DNA of 64,000 nucleotides, from NCBI GenBank assembly GCA_942493145.1, contig OW818679.1, positions 372,001 to 436,000 on the forward strand, given 5' to 3'. The number at the start of each line of letters is the position of its first letter. The first letter of the stretch is position 1. Positions 8,600 to 17,106 of the stretch are shown one piece after another. Below the pieces are notes generated by a model that worked only from the letters and a program-made list of their open reading frames with translations, had not been told where the DNA came from and searched no databases. The DNA comes from ENR-C20 sp942493145 (lineage in GTDB: Bacteria > Bacillota > Clostridia > Acetivibrionales > DTU013). A program made the translations under genes and the position numbers.

Positions 8600-9001
8600 A
8601 TGCGCTGGCATAGTAAAATTATATTGAGTTTATTATTAATAGCATTTTTAATTAGTGGATGCTCTAGTAATAAATATGATAAGTTTGATAAAGAATTTAC
8701 TTCTGCCTACTTGGTAGTAGCAGACGCTATAGACATAAAAGATATTTATGCTTCTGTTGAAAGGCTGCAATCAAGTACTAATCAGGGGGAAATTGAAAAG
8801 ATGAAAAAATTACTTGATGAGATTAAAACAGAGGTACCAAAGAAAGATCAAAGGCATTATGAAATGTTAAGTCAAAGGTATGAGGGAGTTGTATTTTTAA
8901 GAGATTCATATGATAAATGGGATGTATTATCCCAAGATGAAAAAAGCAGGATTGGGATAGAAGTTTCAATGATTGCAATGCGGAAAGATGAGTTGAAATA
9001 A
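8600..9001 (+). CDS. Small lipoprotein, candidate immunity protein for copy 1
   Basis: A 133-residue protein with a clear lipoprotein signal peptide: MRWHSK, hydrophobic LLLIAFLI, lipobox LISGC. The mature part is charged and predicted helical, with no family I recognise. The start at 8600 is chosen for the AAAGGGG site upstream. It lies about 100 bases after the copy-1 Rhs fragment and just before a terminator, the usual place for an immunity gene. If so, its location outside the membrane implies that the copy-1 domain acts on the cell surface, wall or membrane and not in the cytoplasm (inference). Confidence 0.6.
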   Translation: MRWHSKIILSLLLIAFLISGCSSNKYDKFDKEFTSAYLVVADAIDIKDIYASVERLQSSTNQGEIEKMKKLLDEIKTEVPKKDQRHYEMLSQRYEGVVFLRDSYDKWDVLSQDEKSRIGIEVSMIAMRKDELK

Positions 9002-9076
9002 TTTATTATTGACAGATTACTACTTTCAGTTTTATTAAATCAAAAACTAACTGCTTGATAACAGTAATATAATAAG

Positions 9077-9110
9077 AAGGGCTTGGTGCAAATCTTGCCC
9101 TTTTTGTTTT
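9077..9110 (+). terminator. Terminator after the copy-1 module
   Basis: AAGGGC and GCCCTT flank a 14-base loop and are followed by TTTTTGTTTT. The stem is short but well placed after the lipoprotein gene. Confidence 0.6.
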
Positions 9111-9520
9111 AGCCATACTATTTGCTGCTTTTTTGCATACTCATCCCCGTACTCCATGATGATCAGGGAAGCGATACAGGCGCTCGACTAAGGTATATCC
9201 GGCAGTACGGGAAATCAAGCCGTCTACCGGGCCGAACGTATTCCCGCTCGAGCGGAATAATTCTGGAATTTGAGCTAATTCCAGTAATCTATGGTATAAA
9301 TGATTTGATAAAACTTTCAGCTAGGGCGTGCTGCGCTGCAGGCGAAACGCCGCAAGCCATCGCCAGCCTGCAAACCCAGCAAGCCAAACCGTTTGCGGCT
9401 GGCCGGGCCTTGCAGTTTCGTTGGTACAGCATAGGGATGCCGGTATGTCCAATGTCACAATATACCTATGGCTTAAAACCGGCATCTGACGATTGGCATG
9501 GGGGGAACCTATGTTCATGT
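9111..9520 (+). other. Junction DNA between module 1 and Rhs copy 2, with palindromes and a GC-rich tract
   Basis: This stretch does not look like Rhs coding sequence although one frame is open through it. It contains the perfect palindrome CCGCTCGAGCGG (9244-9255), a perfect 8-bp hairpin CTGGAATT / AATTCCAG (9263-9284), and a GC-rich tract at about 9326-9425 that contrasts with the AT-rich DNA on its left. I could not assign it to a gene or known element; it may be debris of a mobile element. Confidence 0.5.
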
Positions 9521-12034
9521 AGCTCGGGAAATGTTTCGGCAGTCACCGACAGCCTTGGTGATACAACATCATATACCTATGACACCTCCAACAGGATGAA
9601 GACTGCAAGCTTCATAGTATCCGGAAGCCTGAAAACCACATCCTACGCTTATGACGCCAATGGCAACAGGCAGAGCATAACCTACCACGGCGGCATGACC
9701 GAGAGCTATACCTATGACAGGAACAACAGGCTGTTGACACTGGTAAACGCCAAGCCGGACAGCACGCAGATATCCGGATATTCATATACCTACTATAACA
9801 ATGGCCTCCAGCATACCAAAACGGACAGCTATGGGACCACCACCTATACCTATGACAACGACAACAGGATATCGCAGGTGGCGGCTCCAGGCAAAACATC
9901 CAGCTATACCTACGACGGAGCGGGGAACAGGGATACCCTCACCGAGACATACACCTCCGGACAGTCCAGCGGGTATGTGGACGAGGCTTCGGGTAGCACC
10001 ATAATGTACAGGTCCATGGTCAGCAACTATTACAATTACTCGGGAACGAATGCACTTCTTGGCATGTACGAGGCCATGAAGGATTCGACAGGTAGTACCG
10101 TGCTTACCCGGTCGACACTTTGTAAGTATGACTATAATGGTAACAAGCTGGCAGAGGAGGTAAGCTATAACATGCCTGCCGGTACCCAGACAGAAACCTT
10201 CAGTCTGTTCACATACAATGACACTACAACAACCTTCAGCAGCCGCATCGACCGCACCGAGAATACATATGACGGCTTCAACAGGCTGGTGAAGATCGAC
10301 TCCATCAAGGATGGAAATAGGATTATCAGCGAATACGGTTATGATGGAGATGACCAGAGGGTAAGTAAGGTAACGAAAAGATCGCAGGACAGCTATGTGC
10401 CTGTGGAGACAAACTACCTCTATGATGGGCAGAATGTCATCCTGGAGACGAATGAAGCAGGAGCAATGAAGGCGAGGTATATTCGTGGAGTCAACTACAT
10501 CGCCAGGGTGGATGCAGCAGCAAGCCTCAGCTACTTCCTCTTCAACGGCCACGGCGATGTTGTGCAGACTGCAACGGCAGCCGGTGTGGTGCAGAACCAG
10601 TATGACTACGACATATTCGGCAGCCCGGCACTGACGGTGGAATCATATGAGTGCAGCATACGTTATTCCGGATATTTCTACGATGCAGAGACAGGACTTT
10701 ACTATCTCAATGCCCGGTATTATGATAGTAGGGTAGGCAGGTTCCTGACGGAGGATAGTTATAGGGGAAGTATTATTGATCCATTGAGACTAAATCTGTA
10801 TACATATTGCCGAAATGAGCCAATAATGAATTGGGATCCAACAGGTTTCTCAGATGTTGCGGTTAGAGCATCAAATGAGATAAATGGAAATACAGTTTCA
10901 TATAAAGCAGGTAGTACTAAAGGGAATAGTACAATAACTGTAACAGATATAAGTGGTTCAAGTAAAACGATAATAGAAGGAACGGATTATTATATCGGAA
11001 ATGATGGAAAAGCATATTACAATAATGATCCAACAAATGCCGTTAGAACGACAAACGAATCAAAAGGGAACATAGTTTCATATTCTGCCGGTTCATCAAG
11101 TGGAAATAGTTCAATAGAAGTTAATTCATCAGATACAAATTCCAAAACAACATTAAAAGAAGGTGTTGATTACTATATTGGAAACGACGGAAGAGCGTAT
11201 TATTATAGCAATGGTGCAAGTAATTTAAACTCAGGTGAAATGATAGAAACCCAAACGAATGCTATGGGCTATATATCGACATTTGATGGTGCTATTACCG
11301 GGATTGATATAAATGATATAAATAGAAATAGTGTTTATGCCCAAGCATATTTGTCGCTGATGATGTTTCCAATGGGATATAGCGGAATGAATCATAATGG
11401 TGTCGATGGAATATGGGGTGAATGCAGTAAAGCAGCAACAAGAACATTTCAAAAAATTAAAGGGTTAGCTGTTACGGGTATAGTTGATGAAAAAACACTA
11501 GAAGCTATGAAACAATCTGCAGAAAGTGGGGAAACGATACTGGAACTCCAAACTCAATATTACAAAACAGCTGAGGAGTCAGGTGCTGGATTAATAGAAC
11601 TGCTTGAAGTTGGTTACGGTTATACAGATCAGAATACTAATAGATGGGGAACCTATGAAACAATCAATTCTATTTTAGCGGTAGCTGAAAAATGGGTAAA
11701 TAGGGGTTTAGCCCAAAAAAGCGGTCTTGTTTTAGAAATACGTGACTTAAGTAAAAAAGAAGGAGGCAATTTTAATCCTCCTCACGCAAGTCACCAAAAA
11801 GGCATTGACTACGATATGCGTTTGATTAGGAACGATAGAAAGCAGGGTGGTACTATCGTCGGGTCATCAACATATAGCAAAGAATATAATGAGGAGCTTG
11901 TTAAAATTATACTGGAAGATAATAATACCCAATATATTGGATTTCTCAATTCTGATATTCAAGATAAGTATGGGGAAAAAATTAGGTTGTGGAAGGGTCA
12001 TGATGACCATTTTCATGTGCGTTATTACGAATAG
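9122..12034 (+). CDS. Rhs/YD-repeat protein, copy 2, with peptidoglycan-binding and MepA-like endopeptidase C-terminus
   Basis: Recognisable Rhs sequence starts near 9521 (YD motifs such as DTTSYTYDTSNRM, then AYDANGNRQ); the first 130 residues are probably not native and there is no good start. The core ends at DPTGF. The C-terminus has two tandem 60-residue repeats (DNA 10862-11041 and 11042-11224, both ending DYYIGNDG[KR]AYY), then a PG_binding_1-like domain (about 11305-11520; GVDGIWGECSKAATRTFQ). A metallopeptidase of the MepA/LAS type ends the protein: HASHQKGIDYD at about residues 888-898 and HDDHFHVR at the end, giving the expected His/Asp and His-x-His zinc ligands. That predicts a wall-cleaving toxin acting outside the membrane. 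Confidence 0.8.
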   Translation: MLLFCILIPVLHDDQGSDTGARLRYIRQYGKSSRLPGRTYSRSSGIILEFELIPVIYGINDLIKLSARACCAAGETPQAIASLQTQQAKPFAAGRALQFRWYSIGMPVCPMSQYTYGLKPASDDWHGGNLCSCSSGNVSAVTDSLGDTTSYTYDTSNRMKTASFIVSGSLKTTSYAYDANGNRQSITYHGGMTESYTYDRNNRLLTLVNAKPDSTQISGYSYTYYNNGLQHTKTDSYGTTTYTYDNDNRISQVAAPGKTSSYTYDGAGNRDTLTETYTSGQSSGYVDEASGSTIMYRSMVSNYYNYSGTNALLGMYEAMKDSTGSTVLTRSTLCKYDYNGNKLAEEVSYNMPAGTQTETFSLFTYNDTTTTFSSRIDRTENTYDGFNRLVKIDSIKDGNRIISEYGYDGDDQRVSKVTKRSQDSYVPVETNYLYDGQNVILETNEAGAMKARYIRGVNYIARVDAAASLSYFLFNGHGDVVQTATAAGVVQNQYDYDIFGSPALTVESYECSIRYSGYFYDAETGLYYLNARYYDSRVGRFLTEDSYRGSIIDPLRLNLYTYCRNEPIMNWDPTGFSDVAVRASNEINGNTVSYKAGSTKGNSTITVTDISGSSKTIIEGTDYYIGNDGKAYYNNDPTNAVRTTNESKGNIVSYSAGSSSGNSSIEVNSSDTNSKTTLKEGVDYYIGNDGRAYYYSNGASNLNSGEMIETQTNAMGYISTFDGAITGIDINDINRNSVYAQAYLSLMMFPMGYSGMNHNGVDGIWGECSKAATRTFQKIKGLAVTGIVDEKTLEAMKQSAESGETILELQTQYYKTAEESGAGLIELLEVGYGYTDQNTNRWGTYETINSILAVAEKWVNRGLAQKSGLVLEIRDLSKKEGGNFNPPHASHQKGIDYDMRLIRNDRKQGGTIVGSSTYSKEYNEELVKIILEDNNTQYIGFLNSDIQDKYGEKIRLWKGHDDHFHVRYYE

Positions 12035-12136
12035 ACAATACTGATAAACAATTGAAACTTCAACAAAGTCTAAACTTCAACTTGTAAATAATTATAAGTA
12101 TTACTATCTAAAACTTGGACTGGAGGCCCGTTAAAC

Positions 12137-13429
12137 ATGAATTCGAGAAAATTATTGCTTTCCTTTTTTGTAGTCTTATTTCTTTTAACCAATGTTGCAT
12201 GCATGAATAATAAAATTAGAAGTCAGAACACTATTGATGGGTATGAAAATAATACACAGATTTCTGCAGATGTTTCTAAGAATAATGACAACGAAAATGC
12301 GTTGAACAATCAACCTTTTGTAGCGACAAATAATCAAGATACAAGCAGCCTGTTGAATTGCGGATCTACAAAGTATTCTATAGAAAAACTTGTTGATGCG
12401 GATTTATCCCAATCTAATGAAATGGTTATTGTAGATAAAAAGATATGGTACATCAATGATAATAAAATTTTAAACTTAGATATAAATACCAAAGAAGCAA
12501 AAGAATATAAAACAATAGATAAACTTAATAAAATAGTCAATTCCGGAAACAGACTCTGGTTCTATTATAGTAGAATGGAGGAATCATTCGGGGAGAACAA
12601 GTTAGAGTATCCATTAATCAAATATAATTTAGAGAATAGTGAATTCACAGAATACTCACCTGTTCAATTGGATGTTGAAGGCATTTATGGCATCTGTTCA
12701 ATCGGAAACAAAGATTTGATTAATGGTGGAAATAAAGTCATAGAAATTGATAATTCAAATAACTCAATTAAAATCCCCATACGAAGTACTTCTTTTATAA
12801 GCAGTGTTGTTTCGAATTCGAAACTAACTTGGTTTGGACTGTTTGGCGAAGGGGTAAATGAAACAGAAAACGAAGCGAATTCCTCTGTTTATAATACTGC
12901 AAATAGTCTTAAAAGTAACCTTATTACACAATTATATTTAAACAATGAAAATCTATGGGTAGAATACGGTGGAGAGGGAGAAACGTGGGGCTTATCATCT
13001 ATGAATTTGCTAACAAAGAAATGGCGTCACTTTATTGGTTACACAACAGATGATAAATTGATATCGGAAATCGATCCTGATATGGGTCAAGGAAGTGAAG
13101 GCTATGTGGAAATGAATGAGGATGGTTTGATCTGGATAAATTTCTATAAATATATTTCCATATTTAATGACAAAAATAACAAATGGGATAAGTACTATAT
13201 ACCAAAAGAATATTATGATTCTGTTTTAAAAGTGACTGATATAAATCTGATAAATAAAATGCTTGTTATTTGTTCTGAACAGGGGTTGCTTAGTATTAAC
13301 CAAAATACATTAGAAGTTGAAGATATTATTAAGAACAACTCGATTTTTAATTTTTGGGTAATTGATAATAATAATTGTATTGTAGTGGCAAAAGATGGTT
13401 TCTACAAATTGATAATATCAACTGATTAA
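12137..13429 (+). CDS. Lipoprotein with beta-propeller-like sequence, candidate immunity protein for copy 2
   Basis: The 430-residue protein begins with a lipoprotein signal (MNSRKLLLSFFVVLFLL, lipobox TNVAC) and a low-complexity Asn-rich linker. The rest has recurring short strands with Trp/Gly (KKIWYINDNKILNLD; ENLWVEYGGEGETWG; DGLIWINFYKYISIF), resembling two-component-regulator or PQQ-type propeller blades. I cannot name a family. It follows the peptidoglycan-endopeptidase Rhs module by 100 bases, and an extracytoplasmic location suits protection against a wall enzyme (inference). A GGAGGC site precedes the ATG. Base composition is much more AT-rich than the adjacent Rhs core, as expected of a swapped cassette. 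Confidence 0.6.
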   Translation: MNSRKLLLSFFVVLFLLTNVACMNNKIRSQNTIDGYENNTQISADVSKNNDNENALNNQPFVATNNQDTSSLLNCGSTKYSIEKLVDADLSQSNEMVIVDKKIWYINDNKILNLDINTKEAKEYKTIDKLNKIVNSGNRLWFYYSRMEESFGENKLEYPLIKYNLENSEFTEYSPVQLDVEGIYGICSIGNKDLINGGNKVIEIDNSNNSIKIPIRSTSFISSVVSNSKLTWFGLFGEGVNETENEANSSVYNTANSLKSNLITQLYLNNENLWVEYGGEGETWGLSSMNLLTKKWRHFIGYTTDDKLISEIDPDMGQGSEGYVEMNEDGLIWINFYKYISIFNDKNNKWDKYYIPKEYYDSVLKVTDINLINKMLVICSEQGLLSINQNTLEVEDIIKNNSIFNFWVIDNNNCIVVAKDGFYKLIISTD

Positions 13430-13528
13430 AGTAAGGGAATGTTGCTATATTTTGTAGCTTTTTTAAGAACTATTGACCCATACCCGATTTGTTAATCGGG
13501 TGAGTATAATATTTGAGAAGACAACTAC
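13430..13528 (+). terminator. Spacer with a perfect hairpin before Rhs copy 3
   Basis: ACCCGATT / AATCGGGT (13482-13501) is a perfect 8-bp stem with a 4-base loop. It is not followed by a T-run, so it is a weak terminator candidate at best. A T-rich run lies earlier, near 13460. Homology to the Rhs core starts abruptly at about 13529. Confidence 0.35.
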
Positions 13529-13573
13529 GGAACCACCACCTATACCTATGACAACGACAACAGGATATCGCAG

Positions 13574-15664
13574 GTGGCGGCTCCAGGCAAAACATCCAGC
13601 TATACCTACGACGGAGCGGGGAACAGGGATACCCTAACCGAGACATACACCTCCGATCAGGCCAGTGGATATGTGGACGAGGCTTCGGGCAGTACCATAA
13701 TGTACAGGTCCATGGTCAGCAACTATTACAATTACTCCGGAACTAATGCACTGCTTGGCATGTATGAGGCCATGAAGGATTCGACAGGTAGTACTGTGCT
13801 TACCAGGTCGACACTCTGCAAGTATGACTATAATGGCAACAAGCTGGCAGAGGAGGTAAGCTACAACATGCCTGCCGGTACTCAAACAGAAACCTTCAGC
13901 CTGTTCACATACAATGACACTACAACAACCTTCAACAGCCGTATTAACCGCACCGAGAATACATATGACGGCTTCAACAGGCTGGTGAAGATCGACTCCA
14001 TCAAGGATGGAAACAGGGTAATCAGCGAATACGGTTATGACGGAGACGACCAAAGGGTCAGTAAGATAACGAAGAGATCGCAGGACAGCTATGTACCTGT
14101 GGAGACGCATTATCTGTATGATGGTCAGAATGTCATTCTCGAGACGAATGAAACAGGAGCAATGAAGGCGAGGTATATACGGGGAGTCAACTATATAGCG
14201 CGGGTGGATGCATTAGCAAGCCTCAGCTACTTCCTCTTCAACGGCCACGGCGATGTTGTGCAGACTGCAACGGCAGCCGGTGTGGTGCAGAACCAGTACG
14301 ACTACGACATATTCGGCAGCCCGGCACTGACGGTGGAATCATATGAGTGCAGCATACGTTATTCTGGATATTTGTACGATGCAGAGACAGGGCTTTACTA
14401 TCTCAATGCCCGGTATTATGATAGTAGGGTAGGCAGGTTCCTGACGGAGGATAGTTATAAAGGCAGTTATGACGATCCGTTGAGTTTGAATCTGTATACG
14501 TATTGCTATAACGATCCCATACAACTATATGATCCGACAGGTCACTGGGGAGGAAGACCTGGGGAAAATCTTGATGATGCAAGCCTGGATTCTGACCAGG
14601 AAGCGGCAATAGCTCAATTGACCAATGACTATTATGAAACAAATGACCCAGCTGTAAGGGAGAGCATACATAATCGGGCCGACCAGATAAGGTCAGGCGA
14701 TTTGGATCCTTCTGTTGTAATAGGTTCAAGTACAACGGATAGTGCTGTTAAAAATAATGTTCAAAGTATACTGGATAATCCATATGCCGCTGAGAGTGCA
14801 AAAGCGAACCTGAGAAGCGCAGATATATCGATTTTTACTGTATCAAGCACAAACACATATGAACGAAGAGAGATTAATGCAGAAAAAGAGTATGTTCTTG
14901 AACAAATTAATTATGGACTTAGTGGCTTTGATAATCAGATAAGCTGGGCAACGTTCGATCAATTGGGTTTAGAATTTGATTATTCAACAATGACAATGGA
15001 CGAATGGAATAGTTTTTGGGAATCAGAGCAAGATTCTCTAAGAAGAAATTGGGAAGCAATAAAAGAACTTTACTATGACATACAAAATGGGGATATTGAC
15101 AAAATATCCAAACAATATCTAGACTCTTTATTGACCTCTTTAGATGCATTCCCCGGAAGTTCAAGTGTAAAAAAAGTGGCAATGGTTGCAAAAGAGGCGC
15201 CTGATACAATAACTACAATTTTAGCAGCAGTGAGCCGGTTTGCAGGTAGAAATGCTGATGATGCTCTACAGGGAACGGTAAAGGCTGGCAAGATAGTTGG
15301 TTCAACAACTGGTTTGGAGGCACATGAAGTAAAAATAATAGATGATTTAGTTGGAAAGGGAAATACAGTTGAAGTTGTACCACGTTCAAATGTTCAGGGC
15401 GTTAAGACTTATGACTTAAAAGTAAATGGTGTTCCAACAGAAATGAAGACACTCCAAAGCCCCAATACTGGTACTGGAGCAAAGAGGATTTATGAAGGAC
15501 TTCAACAAGGAGCAGATACTGTAATTTTGGACGGTAGACAGGCTGGCTTGACAACTCAACAAGCACAAGAGGTATTGAGTAGGGCAGCAGGTAAATATGC
15601 AAACAAACAAATACCTGGAAATGTGCAGATTTGGACAAATGATGGTATTATTACTTATCCATAA
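13574..15664 (+). CDS. Rhs/YD-repeat fragment, copy 3, with CdiA_C-type nuclease C-terminus
   Basis: The frame opens at about 13518 without a start codon, so this is another 5'-truncated module; GTG at 13574 is the first usable codon. The Rhs core ends at DPTGH. A roughly 270-residue linker follows, partly helical (LRRNWEAIKELYYD), and then a C-terminal domain of about 100 residues (DNA about 15367-15661). Its motifs GVKTYDLKVNG, TEMKTLQSPN, GADTVILDGR and IPGNVQIWT match what I know of the CdiA C-terminal tRNA-nuclease family (CdiA_C). The D, E and K residues in YDLKVNG...TEMK resemble a PD-(D/E)xK-type active site. It predicts a cytoplasm-acting nuclease toxin. The assignment is by memory of the family, not a search. 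Confidence 0.75.
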   Translation: MAAPGKTSSYTYDGAGNRDTLTETYTSDQASGYVDEASGSTIMYRSMVSNYYNYSGTNALLGMYEAMKDSTGSTVLTRSTLCKYDYNGNKLAEEVSYNMPAGTQTETFSLFTYNDTTTTFNSRINRTENTYDGFNRLVKIDSIKDGNRVISEYGYDGDDQRVSKITKRSQDSYVPVETHYLYDGQNVILETNETGAMKARYIRGVNYIARVDALASLSYFLFNGHGDVVQTATAAGVVQNQYDYDIFGSPALTVESYECSIRYSGYLYDAETGLYYLNARYYDSRVGRFLTEDSYKGSYDDPLSLNLYTYCYNDPIQLYDPTGHWGGRPGENLDDASLDSDQEAAIAQLTNDYYETNDPAVRESIHNRADQIRSGDLDPSVVIGSSTTDSAVKNNVQSILDNPYAAESAKANLRSADISIFTVSSTNTYERREINAEKEYVLEQINYGLSGFDNQISWATFDQLGLEFDYSTMTMDEWNSFWESEQDSLRRNWEAIKELYYDIQNGDIDKISKQYLDSLLTSLDAFPGSSSVKKVAMVAKEAPDTITTILAAVSRFAGRNADDALQGTVKAGKIVGSTTGLEAHEVKIIDDLVGKGNTVEVVPRSNVQGVKTYDLKVNGVPTEMKTLQSPNTGTGAKRIYEGLQQGADTVILDGRQAGLTTQQAQEVLSRAAGKYANKQIPGNVQIWTNDGIITYP

Positions 15665-15681
15665 GAAAGGGAGGGGCTATA

Positions 15682-15924
15682 ATGGCACGAATGACTTGCA
15701 AGTGTGGAGAAGTTTTATCAAATACTCTTGCACCGAATGATATTCAATTAAGGGTATTTACTGATAAAGAATGGGACGACATTATAAATATTGGACAGGT
15801 TGATACCTTGGATTTACCAGACCCCAAATTTGACGTTTGGCGGTGTCCAAAATGTGAACGGCTCTATTTCTTTAAAGACGGTGAAGATAAGGCTGTAAAG
15901 ATTTACAAAGTTGAAGAAGACTGA
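15682..15924 (+). CDS. Small zinc-ribbon-like protein, likely immunity protein for the copy-3 nuclease
   Basis: The 80-residue cytoplasmic protein starts after GGGAGGGGC, 17 bases past the copy-3 stop. It has two Cys pairs, CKCG near the N-terminus and CPKC near residue 55, spaced like a zinc ribbon, with an acidic middle (DKEWDDIINIGQVD). No signal peptide is present, as expected for neutralising a cytoplasmic nuclease. I recall similar small proteins beside Rhs and CdiA_C nucleases, but the cognate role is inferred from position. Confidence 0.65.
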   Translation: MARMTCKCGEVLSNTLAPNDIQLRVFTDKEWDDIINIGQVDTLDLPDPKFDVWRCPKCERLYFFKDGEDKAVKIYKVEED

Positions 15925-16140
15925 CAATTAACGACAGATGTACCACTCTGTAGCTATTGTCATAACAGGATTTGAAACTAGCACCACAAAGTAAGAAAGT
16001 AATTCGCGGATTGGAATTGTAAAAATGATTCCAGTCCTTTCTTATGTCCATTTTTCGGGACTGGAGGTTATTTAAAGTGGTGAAAGTTGCAGTTGGATTT
16101 ATATACCATAAAAATATGAATTGAAAAGGAGACTAACAAA

Positions 16141-16275
16141 ATGTGTGAAATAAAAATACAGGCAAAACATCCAGCTATACTTACGACGGAGCGGGAAACA
16201 GGGATACCTTCACCGAGACATACACCTCCGACCAGTCCAGCGGGTATGTGGACGAAGCTTCGGGTAGCACCATAA
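16141..16275 (+). pseudogene. Start of a lost gene fused out of frame to Rhs copy 4
   Basis: AAAAGGAGAC lies 8 bases before ATG 16141, a strong initiation signal, and codes for MCEIKI. Within 18 bases the DNA becomes Rhs core in the wrong frame, ending at a TAA after 44 codons. It looks like the 5' end of a former gene truncated by recombination with an Rhs fragment. The upstream spacer 15925-16140 shows a possible hairpin around GGACTGGAG near 16060 but no other gene. Confidence 0.55.
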
Positions 16276-16545
16276 TGTACAGGTCCATGGTCAGCAACTA
16301 TTACAATTACTCAGGAACGAATGCACTGCTTGGCATGTATGAGGCCATGAAGGATTCGACAGGTAGTACGTGCTTACCAGGTCGACACTATGCAAGTATG
16401 ACTACAATGGTAACAAGCTGGCAGAGGAAGTAAGCTACAACATGCCTGCCGGCACACAGACGGAAACCTTCAGCCTGTTCACATACAATGACACTACAGC
16501 AACCTTCAACAGCCGCATCAATCGCACCGAGAATACATATGACGG
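16159..16545 (+). pseudogene. Rhs core remnant, copy 4
   Basis: About 387 bp of the core, starting at the same CAGGCAAAACATCC boundary as copy 1 and stopping within the fragment that reads TENTYDG. A single C is missing near 16370 (GTAGTACGTG where the others have GTAGTACCGTG), shifting the frame. It has neither start nor C-terminal domain and cannot make an Rhs product. It may be the scar of a module lost by recombination. Confidence 0.85.
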
Positions 16546-16619
16546 ATGATAATTTTTTATATGCTCCTTTAAAACTCAGAGAGTTTCTGATACAATAAAA
16601 TTGCTTGGAGGTGTCAGAA

Positions 16620-16985
16620 ATGGACAATGATGAGTTGCTTATAGCAATAAAGGATATGTTTGAAAAGAAGGTTGAGGAAGTTAAAGATGAAGTTCAGGAT
16701 GTGAAACGCTATACAGGAATGCTTTTTGAAGACCTTCGAAAAGATGTTAAAGCAATAGCAGAAGGGCATAGTATTTTAGATAGTAAAATTGATAATTTGC
16801 AGAAGGAATTGACAGAAACAAAGAAGGAATTGACTGGAACAAGGCGGGAGTTGACTGGAACAAGGCAGGAATTGAAAGCGGATATAAACGGACTGAGAAG
16901 AGATATAGAGGTTGTTAAGGATTATGTTATAGGCGTTGACACAAAACTCAATGAACATGATGTAATATTAAAAAGGGTAAAGTAA
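16620..16985 (+). CDS. Coiled-coil protein of unknown function
   Basis: A 121-residue, highly charged, all-helical protein. A seven-residue unit repeats in the middle (ELTETKK, ELTGTRR, ELTGTRQ), giving a long parallel coiled coil. No signal peptide, membrane segment or catalytic motif is visible. The start at 16620 follows GGAGGTG. It sits at the right edge of the Rhs array and may be an accessory cargo gene or an unrelated neighbour. A terminator follows at 17001. Confidence 0.65.
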   Translation: MDNDELLIAIKDMFEKKVEEVKDEVQDVKRYTGMLFEDLRKDVKAIAEGHSILDSKIDNLQKELTETKKELTGTRRELTGTRQELKADINGLRRDIEVVKDYVIGVDTKLNEHDVILKRVK

Positions 16986-17000
16986 CACAGACAAACAGCG

Positions 17001-17028
17001 ACCAGTCAAAAGAGGCTGGTTATTTTTT
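17001..17028 (+). terminator. Terminator after the coiled-coil gene
   Basis: ACCAGTC pairs with GGCTGGT (one G-U pair) around AAAAGA, followed by TATTTTTT. Confidence 0.75.
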
Positions 17029-17077
17029 GCCATTTTATGAACTGCCGCTATCCAATGTTTTGTGCAGTTTGTGTGCA

Positions 17078-17106
17078 TTGACTTATGAGTTTTCCTGTGA
17101 TAAATT
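17078..17106 (+). promoter_or_regulatory. Promoter of the MFS operon
   Basis: TTGACT and TAAATT are separated by exactly 17 bases, about 70 bases before the first MFS start codon. It would drive the two exporters and the membrane protein. Confidence 0.6.

Larger units (their letters stand above)
6391..16545 (+). repeat. Four direct copies of an Rhs core segment
   Basis: The same sequence begins with CAGGCAAAACATCCAG at 6391, 9888, 13584 and 16159. In copies 1-3 it runs exactly 959 bp to the DPTG codon (7349, 10846, 14542) with no net length change. Copies 1 and 2 differ at only a few positions that I could find by eye; copy 3 differs more. Copy 4 stops at 16545 and has a one-base deletion near 16370. 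Copies 2 and 3 share further homology upstream of the common start (copy 3 from about 13529). After the DPTG codon the three copies have nothing in common. Confidence 0.95.
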
